A stretch of 64,000 bases of DNA from Plotosus lineatus (GCA_024760905.1 CM045735.1:7652161-7716160); one strand, 5' to 3'. Counted from the stretch's first letter, positions 36,456 through 47,097 are shown. The notes: generated by a model from the sequence alone, not told the origin. Numbers and translations: made by a program.

Positions 36456-38431
36456 TTTTTTTTTTTTTCTGTCCACATTTTTTTTACATTTTACCATATT
36501 GTAAAATGTCATGGTTTGTTTCAAATTTAAATGATGGTCACCAAACTGAAAAAAAAAACCCAAGCATCATCCTTCATCCCCAAACATTTCATTACTGCCA
36601 TCTTGACTAATCCATACTCATCCTTCTTTTTTTTTTAACTTTTTCATCCCTCCATTTCTTTCATTCAGCTTGGAGAATTATTCAAAATCTGCCAACTCAG
36701 CCAGCTTTCATCATTCAGACACAGTACCTGGTACATAATACATCAGCTCACATCACTGTACAGTCCAAGTCCACTGTCTGTCTCCAAACCTATATTTTAT
36801 TTCATACAGGAAAAATCATACTTGACATTTTCTTGTTCATTTTTCACGTCAACAAAATTGGGTGTGTGAAATTTCTATCTTCTGAAGCTGAATAGAAATG
36901 TAACACAATAATTAAACATTAGGTACACAGCAAACAACCATATATCCTGTAAATTAAAAATAAATATTAACCTGTTTCCGATATACTGTAATAATAAATA
37001 TAATAATGAAGTTGCATTGATGTAACTCCCTTCACAAACCCAAGGTCACGTTACATAGGGAAAACAAAGCAAGGAAATTGAAGCAAACTAAGCAGGAAAG
37101 GAGAAAGAAAATAAAAAAAAAAAGGCTCAAGTTCAAACCTGAAAGTAGATGAAAATAAAAACAAACCTTTTCCTACAAGTTCAATGTCAGCAGAGGTAGG
37201 AACTCAAAGTAAAAATAAAAGCCACATAATTGTCATAATTTGTCTTTTCTTACGTTTAATTAATTCTATCCATCTCTACCTTAATTCAGGTCATAATTTA
37301 GCTAAACCTAGTCAATGTTCATTATAAAAATACAGATGGAGTAAATATACTGTATCTCGGTTTCAGTGCGATTCAACCGAATGATTCATAAATATGTACT
37401 TTTAAGATTAAATCAGTGATTCCCTCAACACTCAAAATAAATCTAAATTCTGGCAAATAACAACATACTTGTATGTATGTTATTTATTTGTAATATATTG
37501 CACATAGCAGAAAATATTAAAGTCAATTAAGCTTCAGAACTTTTACTCGCCATATACTTTATTTAACTTTAATTTAACGTTAAATGTTCCAATTAAAATT
37601 CTGGACTTGGACCAACATAAAAAAAATGCTTTAATATACTGTATTGAAATATTGGCTAAACAAAGCTAAATTCAGGAAGGTTGACTTTAGAATTCATGAA
37701 GGTGTTTTCACAGAAACGTTTTCTATCAGCAGTCAGTTTCAAGTGATCAGGGTTTCCTGTTTTTGAACTACAGGAAAGCATTAAAATGAATCATATGCTC
37801 AAGACAATAATAAATAGAAATTAGCTTACATGCCCAAGTATTTCTTATTTTTTCACCAAAAGATTGTACGTCAACATGTGGTTTCTTAGTATGAAATAGA
37901 ACACAATCGGGCAATTCAAGTAAAATAAATCAATTTTCAAATTACAGGGTGGTGTGATTTATATTCCTAAAACATACCATCAAGTGTTTGATTTCTTGGA
38001 GACAACATCAATGATGACAAATTTGTATTTAGTCATATAATTCTGATATAATGTCATGAAACATTCATGAAATCACTTTAGTTTCTGTTGTAACTTGCAT
38101 TATCTTTGCTGTAAACAGCCAGTTTAGAAGTTTTCGTGACATGAAGACTAAACGGGGAAAAAATCAGCATGACACTGAGAAACTTTAAAGTTCACTGCTG
38201 TTAGTTTCTCATTACAGGAAAAAGACAGACACCATACAAACCACCAAATTAAAATTAAATACTTAATGAAATACAGTACTGCGAAAAAGACTTGGGCACT
38301 TTTTTATGTATAAACTTTACGATAGAATTTTAGTTTATCAGAATCAACCAGAGTAATTTATTAATCCCAAAGGAAATTGTGCAAACAGTTGCTCCACACA
38401 AAGTAAGAATAAGATAAAGTCTCAATAAAAT

Positions 38432-38435
<4 letters not shown>
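36456..38435. other. intergenic AT-rich sequence
   Basis: About 2 kb without a recognisable gene or repeat, except a LINE-tail-like scrap ('AATTTATTAATCCCAAAGG') at about 38355. Confidence 0.5.

Positions 38436-38480
<45 letters not shown>
38436..38480. repeat. (TA)n tract left of the Penelope-like unit
   Basis: An uninterrupted TA run abuts the unit starting AGGATTTTCTGAG at 38481. Confidence 0.95.
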
Positions 38481-38483
<3 letters not shown>

Positions 38484-38778
38484 ATTTTCTGAGTAGATCC
38501 TTCCGTAGGAGAGTACTCAATACTTTTTGGAAGAGCAAATAATAAAAGGACAGGACAAAGACTTTCTCTTGAAACTCCATTTATCACTACAGATCTGTTT
38601 CGAGGGGTGGTGAAACTATCCTCCCTTGAGGACGCCATGTTCATCGGCATAGTACCGCCCTCAGCACTTTGTAATCATTCTTCTATAATCACCTGAAGAG
38701 AGAGGATGGTTTCACCACCCCTCGAAACAGATCTGTAGTGATAAATGGAGTTTCAATAGAAAGTCTTTGTCCTGTCCT

Positions 38779-38785
<7 letters not shown>
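38481..38785. mobile_element. Penelope-like terminal repeat pair (hairpin unit 1)
   Basis: A 305-bp unit lies between TA tracts. The left arm (about 38543-38622) and right arm (about 38702-38782) are inverted copies sharing AAAGGACAGGACAAAGACTT, CTCCATTTATCACTACAG and TTTCGAGGGGTGGTGAAA. The right arm plus upstream bases forms a hammerhead ribozyme (38688-38742). The left arm has the corresponding minus-strand motif with a damaged core. A second unit lies at 46823-47090. Hammerheads in short terminal repeats are known from Penelope-like elements; no reverse transcriptase coding is present here. Confidence 0.7.
38688..38742 (+). ncRNA. type I hammerhead ribozyme, complete motif
   Basis: In order: stem I 5' strand ATCAC (38688-38692); core CTGAAGA (38693-38699); stem II GAGAGG-A-TGG closing on CCA-CCCCTC around loop TTTCA (38700-38723); GAAA (38724-38727); stem III CAG-AT-CTG (38728-38735); TA cleavage dinucleotide (38736-38737); stem I 3' strand GTGAT (38738-38742), fully complementary to ATCAC. 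The conserved CUGANGA and GAAA cores are intact. Cleavage is predicted after the A at 38737. The very short palindromic stem III suggests that, as in other Penelope-like or satellite hammerheads, activity may need a dimer. Activity is untested. Confidence 0.8.
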
Positions 38786-38840
<55 letters not shown>

Positions 38841-38882
38841 TATATATATACACATATACACATACATATATATATATACATA

Positions 38883-38918
<36 letters not shown>

Positions 38919-38957
38919 CATATATACATACATATATACATATATATACACACATAT

Positions 38958-39020
<63 letters not shown>

Positions 39021-39024
39021 CATA
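38786..39024. repeat. TA/CATA microsatellite right of unit 1
   Basis: About 240 bases of TA with CA and CATA interruptions, ending at element M. Confidence 0.93.
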
Positions 39025-39425
39025 CAGGGATCTCTCACTTTCCGTGGTTAATCGGGACCGAGATCACCACGGACCATTGAAATCCGTGAATAGGATCAGC
39101 CCCCCCACCCCCGTATATGTACATCAACTGTATATGTGTATATAATATCAATAAATACATATTCAATGCAATAAATGCTTAAAATAACAATTAAACATTC
39201 AAAATAATGCATAAGATGTAAATAAAATATAAATATTGTACACACCACATACAGACATGCACGTGTACTCGGATGCGCACCGAACAACAATGTAAGTTGT
39301 TTTGATGGGAGGTTTTGGGTTTTTTTTTGCATAACTGGCCTTGTTTTTGTGGCATTTTCCTTAACTTTTCCCCTATTCTTGCTTCATTTCCTTTTTTTTT
39401 TTTTTTTTTTAATTCGATGAATATT

Positions 39426-39460
<35 letters not shown>

Positions 39461-39513
39461 ACAATGGACTGAAGCCGCATGAATTGAAGCACGAAGTTAG
39501 CGAGGGATCCCTG
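39025..39513. mobile_element. non-autonomous DNA element M (copy 2)
   Basis: It starts CAGGGATCTCTCAC and ends with the complement of CAGGGATCCCTCGC. The interior matches copies at 27895 and, inverted, at 17676-18467. It contains a long poly-T/poly-A pair at 39390-39460 ('TTTTTTTAATTCGATGAATA' between them). No coding. Confidence 0.75.
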
Positions 39514-39952
39514 ATATGAAAAGAGATGAAAGGTATGAAATTTTCATATATACATCGGTAAGTGTAAAATTAGAAGTTGCTAATATCTATATAAACAGAT
39601 GGAGAATGAATGTGTCAGCGAGTGATCTGTACAGTCCGTTATTATCAATATAATACGAATGTTGCTACGATATGGAGGAGTTTGTACAGTTTAACGTTCA
39701 AGGGTCGGAATGATTTCCTATCATTCAGTGGTATCCGTCCCCTCACTGAATGTGTTCCTGTGACTGATCAGTCGGTTATAAAGAAGGTGGGGCGGTATTG
39801 ATCAGTATTGTTTTTATTTTGGACATTTGCCTCTCCAACACCCCCAGAGTCCAGCTCCATCCACACAATATTACTGGACTTGCAGATCGATTTTCTCAGT
39901 CTGTAATAAAGCGTAACTATAACAGTCTGTACATGAGCAAGGTTTCCAAATA

Positions 39953-40653
39953 CAGTCACTATTCAAGTTACGACCTCCATCGGTTCTGACCAACCAGTCG
40001 TAAGTCGGATTGGTCATAAGTCAGATATTTAACACAACAAAACTGAAACCACCCGGCACTCGCGATGAATTCACGTGAAGCCGTATTCTTCACCTGCACG
40101 TTCTTTCAGCATGCGAAATAAACATGTATCCTTACTTTGCACTGCTCGCAACATCACGTTCACGTTTCTTTGCTTATTATCTTCCAACCACGTGTATAGC
40201 AAGTTTTCCATCTCTGCAATCGGTCCATCACATGGTTTTGTGATGACAGTCGACTTAATCGGGGATGCTGCTTTCACCACTTCCTTAACACAGTCGTTGT
40301 TTTGCAAAATTGTCGACACCGTGGAGTGGGAGAGACGGAGAGCTCACTTTCATCTTCCGTCTATGACGACAGTGCCTTCCTTGCTTTCTTGGTAGAATCG
40401 CCATCTGATGAATCGGACTTCGTCTTGGGGGCCATGGTAACGGTGTACAGTAAACGAATGTAAAATTGTACTGTAAAAGAGACATTACTGCGACGGTATC
40501 TATTCACTGAGTGTAGTGATATACTGCTGAGAGTGTGAGATGCTGCGCTACCAGACATATACAGCAAACTGAGAATAGGCATCTGCTAGACGCGGTCGTA
40601 AGTACAGGTGGTCGTAACTCGTTTAGTGTACGTCGTAACTCGGATAGTGACTG
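39953..40653 (-). mobile_element. internally deleted pogo/Tigger element
   Basis: The termini are CAGTCACTATTCAAGTTACG at the left and the complement of CAGTCACTATCCGAGTTACG at the right, each flanked by TA (39951-39952, 40654-40655). It is 701 bp, much shorter than an autonomous pogo element, and keeps only the N-terminal part of the transposase coding. Confidence 0.87.
40071..40435 (-). pseudogene. pogo/Tigger transposase N-terminal remnant
   Basis: From 40435 the minus strand starts MAPKTKSDSSDG and hits a stop at about 40361. A frame-shifted second piece (to 40071) reads VSTILQNNDCVKEVVKAASP, then KPCDGPIAEMENLLYTWLED, resembling the helix-turn-helix and CENPB-type DNA-binding region of Tigger transposases. 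Part of the first helix-turn-helix is missing between the two pieces, and the catalytic DDE domain is absent. Confidence 0.75.
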
Positions 40654-40870
40654 TATTAGTTGTCCAGCACAAATTTAAATGTTACAGGAAATTAAGGTCA
40701 ATAAGAAAGCAGCATATTGCCACTTTTCAGAAGAAATATAAAAGCGCCTGAAGTTCAACATGCAAACTTAAAAAGTGAAAATATTAAAATCTCTTTTTAA
40801 ATTAAATTAAATTTCAATTAAATTAAAATGTAATAAAAAAATTAAAATCTATTAAAATTTAAAAAAATAT

Positions 40871-41138
40871 TGAGATGGTTTGGACATGTCCAGTAGATTG
40901 AGATGGTTTGGACATGTCCAGAGGAGGGATAGTGAGTATATTGGTAGTAGGATGCTGAGGTTGGAACTACCAGGCAGAAGGCCCAGAGGAAGACCAAAGA
41001 GAAGATTTATGGATGTGGTGAAGGCGGAAATGAAGGTCGTTGGAGTAAGAGTAGAAGAGGCAGAGGATAGGGAGAGATGGAGGCAGATCATTTGCTGTGG
41101 CGACCCCTGAAGGGAACAGCCGAAAGGAAAAGAAGAAG
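40871..41138 (+). mobile_element. RTE-type LINE 3' end (copy 4)
   Basis: This 5'-truncated copy encodes RLRWFGHVQRRDSEYIGSR and ends CCGAAAGGAAAAGAAGAAG. The first 30 bases are duplicated: TTGAGATGGTTTGGACATGT occurs at 40870 and again at about 40898. AAAATATTAAAATCTC occurs after the element (41138-41153) and also at about 40779, upstream, suggesting a target duplication with extra AT-rich sequence at the 5' junction. Confidence 0.82.
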
Positions 41139-41764
41139 AAAATATTAAAATCTCCAGAGTAGTCTCTGGTTTTGAAAAGATGCTCAGTAAAATTTACAGC
41201 TTGTTATCTCGTAAAACTGCACAAATTGGACACGAGACATTATATTTTGAAATCAAAGGATCATTACACCAAAAATCTACCTTATAATTTATTATAGTTT
41301 ACTTTGATTTATAAAATTCATGTAGAACGCAGTTCCCTCTGGGATCAATGAAGTATTCTGACAGAAAATTTGAAAAAAAAAAAAAAAAAAAAAAAAGGTA
41401 TCTTTTTTTTTTTTTAACAGTGGCGCTATACTGTACTTATTTACTAGGTGGGGAAAAAATAAGAACTCATGACCAGCAGGAATTTTTTCTTTTTTTAAGT
41501 TTTAATAAAGAGCATAAATATATATTTACAAATTCATGATCACTCACATTTCAGTCATTGTACAAGTATGAGGACAGTAATTCCATGCTATTTCCACACC
41601 CATCTGTAACTTGGAACACGTCATCAGTGGTCCCTGTCGTCCTTCCAATATTGATTTATTCATGTAAAATGTACTTATGGTAAATGTTTGCGGTTTATAA
41701 ATTTCAAAAACAAACCAGAAAACTCAGCTTTGAAACTAATAGAGCATATGCACGCAGTTATGTA
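41139..41764. other. dck 3' flank
   Basis: This includes the probable dck 3' UTR. A minus-strand AATAAA lies at 41655-41660, about 105 bases after the stop, and could be the polyadenylation signal. Poly-A/T tracts occur at 41370-41415. Nothing else is recognised. Confidence 0.45.
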
Positions 41765-41791
41765 TTAAAGTGTAGACAGGAATTCCTTCAC
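41765..41791 (-). CDS. dck: dck exon 7 (terminal, eight codons)
   Basis: The minus strand reads TTCTTCATAG then VKEFLSTL and TAA. VKEFLSTL is the exact C-terminus of vertebrate deoxycytidine kinase. The preceding exon ends in phase 0 (GAT GAG then GTAAAT), so the junction gives AVVDE-VKEFLSTL. The exon has only 27 coding bases including the stop, too small for automated open-frame detection. A pyrimidine-rich acceptor (TTGTGTTCTGTTTCTTCATAG region) supports it. Confidence 0.92.
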   Translation of the reverse strand: MKEFLSTL

Positions 41792-42115
41792 CTATGAAGA
41801 AACAGAACACAAACAAGTAAATATCCACACATATCTCCCTATAATTAATTAAAAGGTGTTCAGTTGCAATGTCAGAAAAACGATTGTTAAATTCCCATTT
41901 CTTCTCTTATCTTTTTAGACTTTCTTAAAAATTCCGATTAAAATTTTAATTTATTTGCATATTCATGACTTCAATGTATTTTTAAGACTTGAAGGATGGC
42001 TGTTGAGAGCTCTTCTCTCATTTTTTCTTCACGATTCAGGGTACATAATACTATATAGATTACAATATTTACACCTCAGTTTTAGCAAGTCAGGTTAAAT
42101 GCAACACACATTTAC

Positions 42116-42215
42116 CTCATCAACCACCGCCTGCTGCTTAATTCTGTCATTCTTGAAGTCATCATTAACATCCAGCACCAGAACAGGAAGATCTTTCAAG
42201 TACTCAAATTCAAGC
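42116..42215 (-). CDS. dck: dck exon 6
   Basis: This is a 100-nt exon with acceptor TTTTTCCAG and donor GTAAAT on the minus strand. With two bases from exon 5 it encodes PLEFEYLKDLPVLVLDVNDD, then FKNDRIKQQAVVDE. The VLDVNDDF block corresponds to the ILTLDVNEDF segment near the end of human dCK, part of the C-terminal strand and helix of the nucleoside kinase fold. Frame and length fit the family without gaps. Confidence 0.95.
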
Positions 42216-42859
42216 CTGGAAAAACAAAACAATCAGTGTGAATGTATGACAGAGCTCAACATGTAATGACTCACAGAAGTACTGGACGCAATGTTTCACT
42301 TAAAAGTGCCTTTGCTGTAGGACTTTGTGCTTCAATCTGTGCTTTGACCTGTGTGTTCAAAGCCCGTCCCAGTTCATGGGTGTTTAGTAGGAGTAACGAG
42401 TAAAAGGTAAAAGATTGGTCCAATTACATAACAAACAGTCAGCTTGCAAAACTTGTTTACAAGATTTTTTTTTTTTTTTAAATATACAAGAAGATCAAAG
42501 TTTTTGAAATGAAATGCGACCGCCATCTACTTGGTATCTCATGGAGAGACAAAAGAACAAATGAGTTTGTTTGGAACAAATGGAAGTTGTAATGTGCAGG
42601 AAGCTTATTTTCTTTGGTCATCAAGTGAGACGAGACGCTCTAACATAACGGCCTGGTCTGGAATTGCCAGCATGAACAGACTATATCACCTGACGGATAA
42701 CAGAATGGAATGGTGAAGAAGAGTCAAACAGTGGGTGCACCAACGGTCTCAATGACTACGGTCTCAATGATGATTATCACTATTTGGCGTGATTGCATCC
42801 CTGTGAACACAATGTTTAAATAAAAAACAAAAAACAAAAAAAAAAAAAACCACACACAC

Positions 42860-42860
<1 letters not shown>

Positions 42861-42940
<80 letters not shown>

Positions 42941-42941
42941 T
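42861..42941. repeat. CA/TA microsatellite
   Basis: CA and TA runs lie directly against the truncated 5' end of the LINE at 42942, in dck intron 5. Confidence 0.93.
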
Positions 42942-43978
42942 GACAGGGTGCCGAGAGAAGAACTGTGGTATTGTATGAGGAAGTCTGGAGTGACAGAGAA
43001 GTATGTTAGAGTGGTGCAGGACATGTATGATAGATGTAAGACAGTGGTGAGGTGTGCTGTCGGTGTGACAGAAGAGTTCAAGGTGGAGGTGGGACTACAT
43101 CAAGGGTCAGCTCTCAGCCCCTTCTTGTTTGCTATGGTGATGGACAGGCTAACAGATGAGGTTAGACAAGAATCTCCATGGACTATGATGTTTGCAGATG
43201 ACATTGTGATCTGTAGTGAGAGCAGAGACCAAGTGGAGGAAAATCTAGAGAGGTGGAGGTATGCCCTGGAAAGGAGGGGATTGAAGGTTAGTCTTAGTAA
43301 GACAGAATACATGTGTGTGAACGACAAGGACCCAAGAGGAACCTTGAGGTTACAGCGGGCAGAGATAAAGAAGGTGGAGGATTTTAAGTACTTAGGGTCA
43401 ACAATCCAGAGCAATGGAGAGTGTGGAAAAGAGGTGAAGAAGCGCGTGCAGGCAGGTTGGAATGGATGGAGAAAAGTGTCGGTGTGATGTGTGATAGGAG
43501 AGTATCGGCAAGAATGAAGGGAAAAGTGTACAAGACGGTGATGAGGCCAGCAATGTTGTATGGTTTAGAGACAGTGGCCCTGGGGAAAAGACAGGAGTCA
43601 GAGTTGGAGGTAGCAGAGATGAAAATGTTGAGGTTCTCTTTGGGAGTAACGAGGATGGATAGGATCAGAAATGAGTACATCAGAGGGACAGCACATGTTA
43701 GATGTTTTGGAGACAAAGTCAGAGAGGCTAGATTGAGATGGTTTGGACATGTACAGAGGAGGGATAGTGAGTATATTGGTCGTAGGACGCTGAGGTTGGA
43801 ACTACCAGGCAAAAGGCCCAGAGGAAGACCAAAGAGAAGATTTATGGATGCAGTGAAGGCGGACATGAAAGTCGTTGGAGTAAGAGTAGAAGATGCAGAG
43901 GATAGGGAGAGATGGAGGCAGATCATTTGCTGTGGCGACCCCTGAAGGGAACAGCCGAAAGGAAAAGAAGAAGAAAGA
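42942..43978 (+). mobile_element. RTE-type LINE, 5'-truncated (copy 5), in dck intron 5
   Basis: It begins inside the RT at the codons for DRVPREELW, runs through FADD (43191-43202) and ends CCGAAAGGAAAAGAAGAAGA. It lies antisense to dck. CA/TA microsatellites flank both sides, so insertion into a microsatellite, or growth of one from its tail, is likely. Only one coding break is apparent, a one-base loss near 43480 relative to copy 1, making this the youngest-looking copy. Confidence 0.87.
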
Positions 43979-43983
43979 AGAAG

Positions 43984-44036
43984 ACACACACATACACGTA
44001 TATATACACACACACACACACATACATATATACATA
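43984..44036. repeat. CA/TA microsatellite after LINE copy 5
   Basis: CACACA and TATA units directly follow the LINE tail. Confidence 0.9.
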
Positions 44037-44707
44037 CAGATTTTCAGATATTTTGGTGACGGTCAAATCACATGCCTGTTTATCAAGGGAAACAAATATA
44101 TATATTTGATATACACCAAAATATCTGAAAATCAGCCAGGGTCTGAGGGGTTGGGGGCACGAAGCCCGACCCCCCCCCGAAGCTTGCTTTTCACGACTTT
44201 GTCTATTTCTTTGATTCGAGCAGAATCTTTTCTCTGGATCACCGACATGCTTTCGATAGCTGAACAGATCGGAAGTGGCGCGAATGTCTACGTACATGCT
44301 TCAACATCAGCGATAGGCTATTAGAAAGTCATCAGCCAATTAGCAGTAATGTTTCAAGAGAGGTCATTTTATGCAAAACTCAGAACGGAATAAAAGTGGG
44401 AAAGGTTATTTTGACATATTCGGCGTGAAAAAAAAAAAAAAAATCGATTTTTTTTTTTTTTTTTAAACTGGGCCAATGAAAAAACTTGGAATTCTGTGAA
44501 TTCGCAGAAAAATCACATGCCTGGATAAATTTTATCGAATCAGTGTGTGACTACTCAAACATAACATCAGTATAAAATTCACATTTCTATTTTCCTTAAT
44601 TATATTACAAAGTCAGGTGAGCTATTGAAAAAAATTAGTTAAACTGATTGCAATATTTTTAAAGTCTGGGAAAACCATGAAACCAATTTATAATACGATG
44701 AACTCAC

Positions 44708-44823
44708 GGCATATTTCTGTTATTGAGCCAACACTCATGTTTATAGTGAAGTTTCTCCAAGTACTCCAGAGGAATTCCCAGCTCTTCCTGACGACCTCGC
44801 AATTTCAGACGCTGCATACACTT
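44708..44823 (-). CDS. dck: dck exon 5
   Basis: This is a 116-nt exon with acceptor TTTTGCAG and donor GTGAGT. It encodes [20 protein letters not shown], then [18 protein letters not shown] plus two bases. The RLKLRGR stretch is the Arg-rich lid (human [20 protein letters not shown]), which contacts the phosphate donor and closes over the active site. Neighbouring exon phases fit (0 in, 2 out). Confidence 0.96.
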
Positions 44824-44959
44824 CTGCAAAACAACCAAAGTCAGGATTTAGGCTTAGGATGAACTTCTCATCTTCATCTAGCACATTCATGCAGTGTCTT
44901 TTTACACTTTAAGTCGGATTAGCACATGTGCTTAGCCATATTACACAGAACTTCAGAAA

Positions 44960-45205
44960 AGGAAGGGTGGCGGCAAGGTTAGGCATGTCTGCCTCACAGC
45001 AAGAAGGTCCCATGTTCAGGTCCTGGGCTCAGGTGCGTCTCTCACGGTCGAAAGATGTGCACATCGGGTGTGAGTGTGAATACCTGTCTGTCTATTGGTC
45101 CGATAATGATCTCGTGAACTGTTCAGGGTGTACTACTCCTTTGCCCAGTCTCAGCTAAAATAAGCTTCAGCCTCCCCACGATGAGTAGAATTAGGCAGTT
45201 CGGCA
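44960..45205 (+). repeat. old SINE-like repeat in dck intron 4
   Basis: It has a decayed tRNA-like head (GGCGGCAAGGTTAGGCATG, CTCACAGCAAGAAGGTCC), then 'GTGAGTGTGAATACCTGTCT' and 'CAGCCTCCCCACGATGAGTA'. A further fragment in the opposite direction lies at about 45480-45600. Confidence 0.6.
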
Positions 45206-46616
45206 AACAGCTGACGAACTAATTCCCAACCTTTCCATAACAAACAGGAAAACATTCTGCCTTTGTGTGAAGCAGAAAAAGCCTTCATGGCCCTTTATTT
45301 AAAACCAACCAATCCACCAATTAACAGTCATTTCCAGTACAGAACCTTATAATCATCCTGAGAACATACACTGCCAGTCAAAAGTTTTAGAAAACCCCTT
45401 TCCCCCAGTTTATATTACCAGTTTAATGTTGCAGTGTACTCTGAAATTAAAGCATGGAGCGAGAAAAATAAAATTCATTAATTCTATCAACCACCTGATC
45501 CTAATTATGGTTGCAGGGAGGCTGGTGCCTAGCTCAGCCGAATCGGTGCTAGGGAAGACTGCACCCTGGACAGTTCACAAGGCCATTGCACGGCGGGGGG
45601 GTTTGGAATTGTTTTGTTGTGGAACTGCTCGGTTTAACTTAATTTATTCTACATTTTTTACTTACAGTGGCCACCTTTAGGAGGTATTACAGCTGAACAC
45701 ACTCGTAGCATTATTTCAACAATGGAAATGAAATATTTTTCTGGAATTTCTTCCCAACACTCCAACAAATATGTTTGCTGACTTATGTCCACATCCCAAA
45801 CAAACCCGATAGAGTTCAGGTTTGGAGTGCTGCCATTCCAGTAGATTGGAAGCAGACTGTCTTGCTCTTTTCTTCTCAGGGTGTCAGACATACTGCTGAA
45901 CTTCTTTTGAGATCATTCACTGGCCTTAAACTAAGTAAATTTCAATGACTGGCAGAAATCTGTATTTTCTAAAACTTTTGACTCGTCAAGCGTATTTATA
46001 ATACTACAATGAAAATATAAGATTAATAAATGTCAGCTCAAATTACACAGAAACAAAATTCCAAAAGTTCTGATTCTCTGACCTTTTAAAATTCCATGAA
46101 ATTTGGAAACCCTAATGTTCACTGTGAACCACATGAAGAAAGCAGCCAATCATGAATTTTTGATCATTACAAGCATTTTTACATCGTGAAATTGTAAATC
46201 TTAAGAATTATGAAGGCTATGCTGTACATCAAAAACAAAAATTTTCCTCAACAGATGGACAAATATTTAATTGTGCGAATGGTGTTCTTGCAAATATTCC
46301 TCGATTTCTCATATTTCCTCCTCAAAAGTGTTGTTTCTTTCCAAGATATCTGGAATAAATTATATAAAGTAATAAAAGTAGAAGGCATTGTTCTCTCAGT
46401 TCTGTTCGATTACATTAGCCTGTAATTTTCATTTCCTAGCAAAAGCTATTATGGTGGAACATCAGTGAGCAGACAAGACATTTGATACTTGAAAACACCT
46501 GTTATCAGTCAAGATGGCTTATACTTCGTGTAATCTATAGTTGAACACAAGATGTTAACTGACCCTGCAAGCCCAGCGAGGAAAACGCACAACCACCTCA
46601 TTCATTTATTCATATT

Positions 46617-46674
46617 ATACACACACATATACATATATACACACACATATATATACACACACATATACATATAT

Positions 46675-46757
<83 letters not shown>

Positions 46758-46822
46758 TGTAGACACACACACACATATATATATACACACACACATACAT
46801 ACACACATATATATACATATAG
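46617..46822. repeat. CA/TA microsatellite left of Penelope-like unit 2
   Basis: About 200 bases of alternating CA and TA runs in dck intron 4. Confidence 0.93.
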
Positions 46823-47090
46823 AGGATTTTCTGAGTAGATCCTTCCGGAGGAGAGTGCTCAATACTTTTTGGTAGAGCAAATAACAAAAATAAAAGGACA
46901 GGACAAAGACTTTCTATTGAAACTCCATTTATCACTACAGATCTGTTTCGGGGGGTGGTGAAACCATCCTCTCTCTTCAGGTGATTATAGAAGAATCTTC
47001 TCCTGGTTTCACCACCCCTCGAAACAGATCTGTAGTGATAAATGGAGTTTCAATAGAAAGTCTTTGTCCTGTCCTTTTATTTTTGTTTTT
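46823..47090. mobile_element. Penelope-like terminal repeat pair (hairpin unit 2)
   Basis: This has the same organisation as 38481-38785: AGGATTTTCTGAGTAGATCC, left arm, short spacer, inverted right arm, with TA tracts on both sides. Here the left arm (minus strand) holds the complete hammerhead (46931-46985), while the right arm (about 47005-47040) lacks the CUGANGA core, the reverse of unit 1. Confidence 0.7.
46931..46985 (-). ncRNA. type I hammerhead ribozyme, complete motif
   Basis: On the minus strand: ATCAC (46985-46981), CTGAAGA (46980-46974), stem II GAGAGG-A-TGG / CCA-CCCCCC around TTTCA (46973-46950), GAAA (46949-46946), CAG-AT-CTG (46945-46938), TA (46937-46936) and GTGAT (46935-46931). 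All invariant core positions are present. One stem II base differs from the first copy (C for T at the closing position, weakening the outermost stem II pair). It lies in dck intron 4 in the sense direction of dck transcription. Confidence 0.78.
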
Positions 47091-47097
47091 TATATAT

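Noticed and set aside
38583..38640. Hammerhead on the minus-strand arm of unit 1
   Set aside because: The GAAAC side is present, but the CUGANGA core reads CTCAAGG, so the motif is broken.
41980..42060. Alternative dck last exon near 42020 (for example frames with MREELSTAILQV or PSFKS)
   Set aside because: None fits the phase-0 junction with family sequence; the 41765-41791 exon gives VKEFLSTL exactly with a good acceptor.
47000..47042. Hammerhead on the plus-strand arm of unit 2
   Set aside because: The GAAACAGATCTGTAGTGAT side is present, but the CUGANGA core and stem I 5' strand are missing.
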